From Brachypterus glaber (taxonomy: Eukaryota > Arthropoda > Insecta > Coleoptera > Kateretidae): a stretch of DNA of 64,000 nt. Within the stretch, counting starts at the first letter, position 1. Each line of letters begins with the position of its first letter. This document shows, in pieces, positions 58,094 through 64,000 of this stretch. Location: assembly GCA_958510825.1 (NCBI GenBank), contig OY294052.1:4485816-4549815 (forward strand), read 5' to 3'. The notes below the pieces were generated by a model. The model made no database searches. It had not been told where the DNA came from and saw nothing but the letters and a program-made list of their open reading frames with translations. The position numbers and the translations under genes are program-made.

Positions 58094-59150
58094 GTCTGAG
58101 AGCTGGTGACCATTTTTATTTCATTATTTGCTCCCGGCTATATATGTCTTAAAATACATTCAGATTAAGCTATTTTCAAATTGCTTGACTCCGGATCCGG
58201 TTCCTTTGGGTGCTAGAAGCTCCAAAAGCTATGGCAATGAGCTACCAAAAAAATCTACTTTTAACTTGCCGAGTCATATACATTTCATTTAATACATTCA
58301 GAATAAGCTATTTCTATAGTTATACACAATAATTCTGGGGCCAAGGGGTAAGAACAGTCTTAAAAAAGTGCCTTTAAAATATGCGATACTTAATTTTTTA
58401 AAGAAATGAGAATTTATGAAATGACATTTTGATTAAATGAAAATTGTTAAGAATTTTTAGTGTTGACATAGGTCAGATAAAGTTTTTAACGTCTTTTTTT
58501 AACCTTTAGCCTACTATATAATTGTGTAAAACTGTGAAAATAGACTAATCTAAATGTAATAAATCGATACCCCCAAGCAACAAAGCCGTAACTCATATAT
58601 TGTCATTTTTCAGGACAGCTAAATTTCTAAAAGATTTTTTTTGTTATTTAAGGGTGGGGAAATTATTGAAGTGGAAAAGGAAGCCATGTGATACATCATT
58701 TGAAAGCTTATAAAATTCTCTATTTAATTATATAAGTATTTATTGTTTATTTATTGTTTGTTTCTAATAATATTCAAGTTTAGAATTTCTTATTTTAGTG
58801 TTTTTAGGTAAACGTTTGGTTAAAATAGCCTGTAGAGAAACCTGAGTAGTATCACCATGTGTGTCTTTTTTCAAGGCGTTTACCTATGAGTATAACTCAA
58901 AATGGGTCTAACTTGAGTTACGTCCTTGTTGCATGGGAGTGTCGAAATGTAATTTGTTCAACTTGGTAAGTTAAAAATATATTTTTCGGGGAACCCATTT
59001 CACCACCTTTTCGGGGCTTCTAGTATCCAAAGGAACCCGATCCAGGACCTGGCGATTTACAAATAGCTTAATTTGAATGTACTTTAAGACATATATAAAA
59101 TACAGCTGGGAGCAAATAATGGAATAAAAATGGTCACATAGCTCTTAGAC
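58094..59150. mobile_element. TIR element, about 1,057 bp
   Basis: GTCTGAGAGCTGGTGACCAT at the left pairs with the complement at the right (ATGGTCACATAGCTCTTAGAC). The arms continue for about 130 bases through TTATTTGCTCCC and CAAATTAAGCTATT-type sequence. No transposase frame. A deleted copy is at 53721-54314. Confidence 0.7.
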
Positions 59151-59177
59151 TAGAAGGTTTATTCTAGCGCTATAATA

Positions 59178-59254
59178 CTGCCGTGCTAAGCTGAAAGGTC
59201 CTATCTACATAGGTTTACCATACACAGATAGGACTTTTCAGCTTAGAACGGCAG
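59178..59254. mobile_element. Small hairpin MITE, 77 bp
   Basis: CTAAGCTGAAAGGTCCTATCT pairs with AGATAGGACTTTTCAGCTTAG around a short loop. The same hairpin, split by another insertion, is seen at 18585-18605 plus 19457-19505. Confidence 0.75.
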
Positions 59255-59442
59255 AATTGCGCAGGACATACAGGGTTATTCAGAAATAAGTTCGAGAATT
59301 TTAAGGGGTAATTCAACATTAAAAAATATAAACAACCGTAGCTCTCTTTAAAACGATTTGTGGATATTTGTGTATGGGTAAGGTTTTTAAAATATTTTTT
59401 AATGTACAATTACCCCTTAAAACTCTCGAACCTATATTTATA

Positions 59443-60151
59443 GAGGGTGATCCATAACTGGCATGCCAAAATTTAAGAGGTGATTCTAGATCCAAAAATA
59501 TAAAAAAAGTTCCTATAAAGGTTGGTCCGGTTTAAAATTGTAATAAAAATAAGGTTTTTAAATAATAACTCGGGTACCGTTTAAGCTAGAGCGGCGAGCT
59601 TTTGCATGTATACTAGTATTAATAAGGGCAATAAGTTTATGTTAATTTATTTTTTTAATTTATCCAGAGGCGTGCCCAGACGGACAAAATATATGAGGCT
59701 TAAAACATTTTTGCCCCAAACTTTTCTATGTTTATGTTTTTTGGATTTGTTGTAAAAAATATAGATTTCTAGAGTAAAAATACATATAAAATATCATATA
59801 GTGTAACACTGTAGGAGCAACAGTTATCAAAAAAAAAATGCAATTAAGAGGAAGTAGCATTTTGTGCCACCAAAAACGTTTGGACTTTTTAAAAGGCTAT
59901 TACTCCTTTAATATTAAATTTAGGTGTTTTGGTGTATAATACTTTTTTGCTCAGTTTTAAATGAAGAATCACCCTGCAGCATTAAAATTTTATTGGTGCT
60001 TTTTTTTGTTCCCCATTCAATACGTCATCTTCGAAGGGCCGTAGCTCCCTTAGGGCTCATTTCCGGACCAACCTTTATAGAAACTTTTTTTCATATTTTT
60101 GGATGTAGAATCACCTCTTAAATTTCGGTACGCGAGTTCTGGAACAGGCTG
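59443..60151. mobile_element. TA-flanked foldback element, 709 bp, copy 2
   Basis: Same family as 16944-17647: GGTGATCCATAACTGGCATG at the left, a complement ending ACAGGCTG at the right, TA outside, and shared 'tttatccagaggcgtgcc' in the interior. Confidence 0.7.
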
Positions 60152-60535
60152 TATAAACCTATACACACCTTGTAACATATTATTAATATTTTTTTAGAAA
60201 GTAAAATTCGGGTTATAATAATGCCATATTCTCCTCAAAAAATAAATAAATAAAAAAAGTTAATTTTTTAGATCTACCAGTGCTATGTAATAAGCTCAAG
60301 AGATATAATAACGATATTGTCATGTATCAGTAAGTTATCAGGAAAAATTAGTTATACACTAATAAACATTATAAACTTTGATAGTATCTATATATTTAAA
60401 ATCTGCAATCTTCTATTTTTTTCTCTATTTCCTATAAAGAATCTCTGAAAAAGAAAAAACAAAATTTAAATAAAATTATGAGTTAACAATAATTAGTAAG
60501 ACGTCACTTTTTCTATTTCCCACACAGTTTTTCAA

Positions 60536-60540
<5 letters not shown>

Positions 60541-60576
<36 letters not shown>
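60541..60576. repeat. (TA)n microsatellite
   Basis: About 17 TA dinucleotides directly beside the CACGGTG element at 60577, which targets TA. Confidence 0.95.
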
Positions 60577-60579
<3 letters not shown>

Positions 60580-61504
60580 GGTGTATTTGAAATAGCGTCG
60601 GAAATTTTAACAGATGATTCTACATCATAAAATATGACAAAAAGTTCCTATAAACATATGTCTAAAAATGCGCCATAAGGGAGCTACGCCCCTTTGAAAG
60701 TGGCTAAAAAAATCGGTTTTTATTTAATAACTCAGGAACCCTTTGAGATATATTAACGAGGTTTTGCACGTGAATTAATCCTAATAAGGCCCATCTTTGT
60801 ATGTCATTTTCACGTACTTATTTAAACCAGGGGTGTGCGAAACGGGGGGGCCTTATTAGTTTTTTGTCCCAAACTTTTTTCTGTGTAACTTTTTTGCAAT
60901 TTTATTTTTGAAATATTATTTCTCAGGTCAAAATACATAAAAAAGGTACTCTTGTTGTAATACTGTAGGATTAACCGTTTTCGAGAAAAGTTCATTTGAA
61001 GGTGAAATTTCACGGTTCGAGGACGAAAAATTAAATACTAAAATGTCGAAAACCAAAATTTTAATGATGCAATGTTATTCTACATCAAAAACTAATAAAA
61101 AAAAGTTTCCATACATGTAGGTCGAAAAAACGCTTTTAAAGCTACCATAGCCCTTTAAAAATGGTGCATATTTAGGAGACCATAGCTCCATTAGGATTGA
61201 TTTTTGGAAGTACCTGTATATGAGGTTTTTTTCTAAGTTTTTAATGTACATTCGCCCTGCATCATTAAAATTTTGGTTTTCAACATTTTAGTATTTAATT
61301 TTTCGTCCTCTAGCCGTGGAATTTCACCTTCAAATTAATTTTTCTCGAAAACGGTTAATCCTACAGTATTTTTTTAGCCACTTTCAAAGGGGCGTAGCTC
61401 CTGTATGACGCATTTTTAGACATATGTTTATAGGAACTTTTTGTCATATTTTATGATGTAGAATTATCTGTTAAAATTTCCTACGCTATTTCAAATACAC
61501 CGTG
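60577..61504. mobile_element. CACGGTG foldback element, 928 bp, copy 2
   Basis: Ends CACGGTGTATTTGAAATAGC and the complement GCTATTTCAAATACACCGTG, flanked by TA. The arms extend for at least 150 bases (GATGATTCTACATC, CTATAAACATATGTCT). The best-preserved member of the family in the window. Confidence 0.85.
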
Positions 61505-61539
61505 TATATATATTTTTCAAAAAAAGTGTATTTTTTCGT

Positions 61540-61778
61540 ATTTACGGTGCGTTTCCGCGTGTATTGTTTTTTTTAACACGAAAACCTATAAATATATAGT
61601 CAAACTGCTCTCCCAAAATGCTATCGCGCGCACTAGGATAAAGGTGTATCTACAGAATTCCAGAGAAGAAATACTAAATCTAGTCAGAAGAGCTTGCAAA
61701 GGAATAAGGTAATATATCTTCATCCAGCGCTGGTCCTTAACCACAGTTCAATTTTTTCGCATTTAACCCTCAGTTTTA
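61540..61778. repeat. Dispersed repeat Z, copy 3
   Basis: Contains CGGTGCGTTTCCGCGTGTAT, TATAGTCAAACTGCTCTCCC and the closing CCCTCAGTTTTA, collinear with the 52 kb and 55.7 kb copies but truncated at its left end. Confidence 0.65.
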
Positions 61779-61792
61779 ATAACACTGTGCGA

Positions 61793-62075
61793 CAAAATCG
61801 AGGTTGATCTTTTAGGCATGAGATCTGTCAGCCTCATTCGAAAATATAGATAATTTAAAGTTTTCAGCTCACGCTGATATACAAGACCCATTTTTTAAGT
61901 TAAGCGCTTCATAACTTTGGGAGGTGAATTCCTATCAAAAGACATGAAAAAAAAAAATCAGTGACAAATTACATTTTCGTAAAATAGTAAAACTCCTTGA
62001 GGAATCGACTATAGTGGTCCTAAATTATGGTATGACGTTGACAGATCTCTTGCCTAAATTTTCTGTCGCACAGTG
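61793..62075. mobile_element. MITE, 283 bp, TIR CACTGTGCGACA
   Basis: CACTGTGCGACAAAAT at the left matches the complement of TTTTCTGTCGCACAGTG at the right. The inner AGATCTGTCA pairs with TGACAGATCT. It ends 31 bases downstream of the arginine-rich gene's last visible exon. Confidence 0.8.
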
Positions 62076-62106
62076 TGATGAACCGCAAATAGAAAAAAAT
62101 TCCTAC

Positions 62107-63727
62107 CTTGTCGCTTTATCTATAACGCTCTTCAGCCTTTGATCAGAAACCGATGGCACTAATTTCTGGATCAACTCGCAGACGAACTTCTCGCTTATTC
62201 CGGGACTCTGGCGTTCGGCAATTTCGAACGCGTTCTTTAGTTCTTCGATGGCATCGTTTGACTTGTGTTGCGGTGAACAGTCCGCCGACCGGCCGTTGTG
62301 CTGGTGCTTCCTTTGCAACTGGAAAAAAAAACGTAAAACAAGCCGTGAAGATATTGTAATGCTACGCATTCCATTATACAAGATGTATTTGAAATAGGGT
62401 CCGAAATTGTAAGGGGTCATTCTACATCAAAAAATATGACAAAAAGTTCCTATAAAGATATGTCTAAAAATGCGTCGTAAGGGAGCTAAGCACCTATGAA
62501 AGTGGCTAAAATATTTGGCTTTTAATTAATAACTCAGGAACCCTTTGAGATGTAGCAACGAGGTTTTGCACGTGAACTAATCCTAATAAGGCTTATCTTC
62601 GCATGTTATTTTCATGTACTTATTTTAACCAGGGGTTTGCGAAACGGGGGGGGGCCTTATCAGTTTTTTGTCCCTAACTTTTTTCTGTGTAACTTTTTTA
62701 TGATTTAAGTTTTGCTACATGATTCCTCAGGTCAAAAGACATAGAAAAGGTACTCTTTTTGTAATACTTTACGATTAACCGTTTTCGAGAAAAATTCATT
62801 TGAAGGTAAAATTTCACGGTTCAAGGACGAAAAATTAAATACTAAAATGTTGAAAACCTAAATTTCAATGATACAAGGTACATCAAAAACTAAGAAAAAA
62901 ACCTCGTATGCAGGTACTTCCAAAAAACAATCCTAAGGGAGCTATGGTCTCCTAAAAACGGACCATTTTTAAAGGGACATAGTAGCTTTAAAAGCGATGT
63001 TTCAACCTTCATGTACAGAAAAGAATAACCCTGCGTCACTGAAATTTTGGTTGTGCCATTTTGAATTTTTACATTTTTTAATAGTTTTTTTTTTCTGATT
63101 ACGAAAAAGTATCACACGAGATGATCAAATCTTACATTTTGAGCGAAATTTAAAAAAATATCATTTTTCGTAGTGCTTTGGAAACAACGAAGCAATTAAA
63201 TTAACGAACGTTAGGTTTGAAACAGGAAAAATTGTGCATGCGTTAGCTCGGCATTTAGATTATCAAAATGTGAGGAGCGGCTAATTGTAAACTCTTGCGT
63301 CTAAAATGTCATGAAAAATTTGGTTACTTACATCTGAAATAATTGGATTGATGAAACCAGACAAACAGGGCGGCGTCCGACTCTCAATTTTTGTACTACT
63401 GGCATTCGACTGCTCCCTGGAAACCGATCTCTTACTTGATTTTTTTTCTACTTCCGGTTCCCTGTCTCCCCGATGATCCAACGGGCTTAGCTCTCTGGAA
63501 ATTCGTTTTTCCCGCTCCTTAGAATCTCGCTCCCTATTTTCCCGCTCCTTCGAGTCCCGTTCCCGGTTTTCCCATTCTCTATTCTCCCGCTCTCTGTTTT
63601 CTCGTTCTCTGCTTTCTCTTTCTCGACTCTCCCGTTCTCGACTTTCTCGGTCCCGTTCTCGTTCTCGTTCGCCTCGTTCTTTCCGATTATCTGAAGGAGA
63701 TTGAATAGTGGCCTGTGTTTTTGTCGA
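62107..63727 (-). CDS. Arginine/glutamate-rich protein, two exons (partial)
   Basis: Exon 63727-63332 (132 codons, acceptor ttatttttcag, donor gtaagt) begins STKTQATIQSPSDNRKERG. It runs into about 60 residues of RE/RD/SR dipeptides, then SPLDHRGDREPEVEKKSSK, and ends PIISD. Exon 62318-62107 (acceptor tttttttttccag) encodes a predicted helical segment with AIEELKNAFEIAERQSPG, CELIQKLVPSVSDQRL and VIDKATR. At its end either an in-frame TAG or a gtagga donor is used. The first exon of the gene is missing and probably lies beyond the right edge. RE-rich tracts are common in nuclear RNA-processing proteins, so a nuclear place is a fair inference, but I do not recognise the protein. Confidence 0.7.
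62379..63100. mobile_element. CACGGTG-family element, copy 3 (truncated)
   Basis: Starts with a diverged end (CAAGATGTATTTGAAATAGG) and carries the family interior ('caggaaccctttgagatgtag', 'cgaaacggggggg'), but no matching right end is found. It lies in the intron between the two exons of the arginine-rich gene. Confidence 0.6.
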
Positions 63728-63818
63728 CTGAAAAATAAGAACACATTAGTAAAGAAAATAAGAACATAAAATCTTTCTCTTTCCTGATTCTGTATTCTAT
63801 AACGTAGATAAAATAGTA

Positions 63819-63928
63819 TATGAAACTCGTTTGCGACTGGCTTTTAGTGCACTCAAATTATTTTGCCGCTCCGCTTGCGCGTCATGGAAAAACTTTCGTA
63901 CACTAAAAATACCTTAAGTCGCAAACTA
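63819..63928. repeat. Hairpin near the right edge
   Basis: GTTTGCGACT...TTTTAGTGCAC at the left pairs with GTACACTAAAAA...AGTCGCAAAC at the right, around a GC-rich centre (CCGCTCCGCTTGCGCG). The centre is reminiscent of element X, but I cannot claim homology. Confidence 0.55.
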
Positions 63929-64000
63929 CAGTAGGTCAAGTAGGAGCGTGTCACATATAACGTGTAGTCGGTAAGAGAGAGCCTCACTTTTTTTCCGAGG

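Larger units (their letters stand above)
50819..62106. other. Transposon-rich region without genes
   Basis: Between the start of the smaller paralogue and the arginine-rich gene I find no supported coding gene. The region is a patchwork of terminal-inverted-repeat elements, a SINE, a (TA)n run at 60541-60576 and dispersed repeats, listed individually. Unassigned stretches (for example 56190-56920 and 57460-58090) look like plain AT-rich sequence. Confidence 0.6.

Overview
The window is eukaryotic and almost certainly from an insect: AT-rich DNA, GT-AG introns with consensus gtaagt donors, insect-like genes, and dense small inverted-repeat transposons. A beetle is my guess and is not proven. 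One 200-base assembly gap lies at 7088-7287. Layout: 1-11.48 kb has no gene I can support and carries hairpin elements and a GC-rich, retroelement-like patch beside the gap. At 11.48-12.16 kb (minus strand) is the first coding exon of a secreted or membrane protein resembling NLF-1/FAM155, the NALCN-channel accessory family, inside a GC- and CpG-rich promoter block. At 13.985-23.484 kb (plus strand) is nibrin (NBS1), the FHA-BRCT subunit of the MRE11-RAD50-NBS1 DNA-break complex, in eight confident exons whose introns are loaded with mobile elements. At 23.5-28.1 kb lies a convergent intergenic stretch with foldback elements, a 10-bp tandem array and a tRNA-derived SINE. At 28.14-45.29 kb (minus strand) is a giant gene (about 4,336 residues on my exon model) with a short conserved N-terminal module, a K/S/T/P-rich region, about 120 copies of a 9-residue repeat built on DKDGKP, and about 2,000 residues of coiled coil. 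At 46.75-50.82 kb (minus strand) is its smaller paralogue (about 663 residues), with the same N-terminal module and a homologous coiled coil but no repeat domain. At 62.1-63.73 kb (minus strand) are two exons of an arginine/glutamate-rich protein. The stretch 50.8-62.1 kb is a mosaic of nested transposons. The most novel content is the tandem pair of coiled-coil genes, one of which has grown a long DKDGKP array with a 216-bp higher-order period. I do not recognise this family, and the conserved residues are in the two short N-terminal exons. Other points worth attention are a likely missed strand or small exon in the nibrin FHA domain, a GC-AG donor in the NLF-1-like exon, candidate alternative or orphan exons beside the giant gene, two SINE copies, and several TA-flanked or 8-bp-flanked terminal-inverted-repeat families with two or three copies each. 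All exon models were built by eye from reading frame, splice consensus and phase; none has transcript support.
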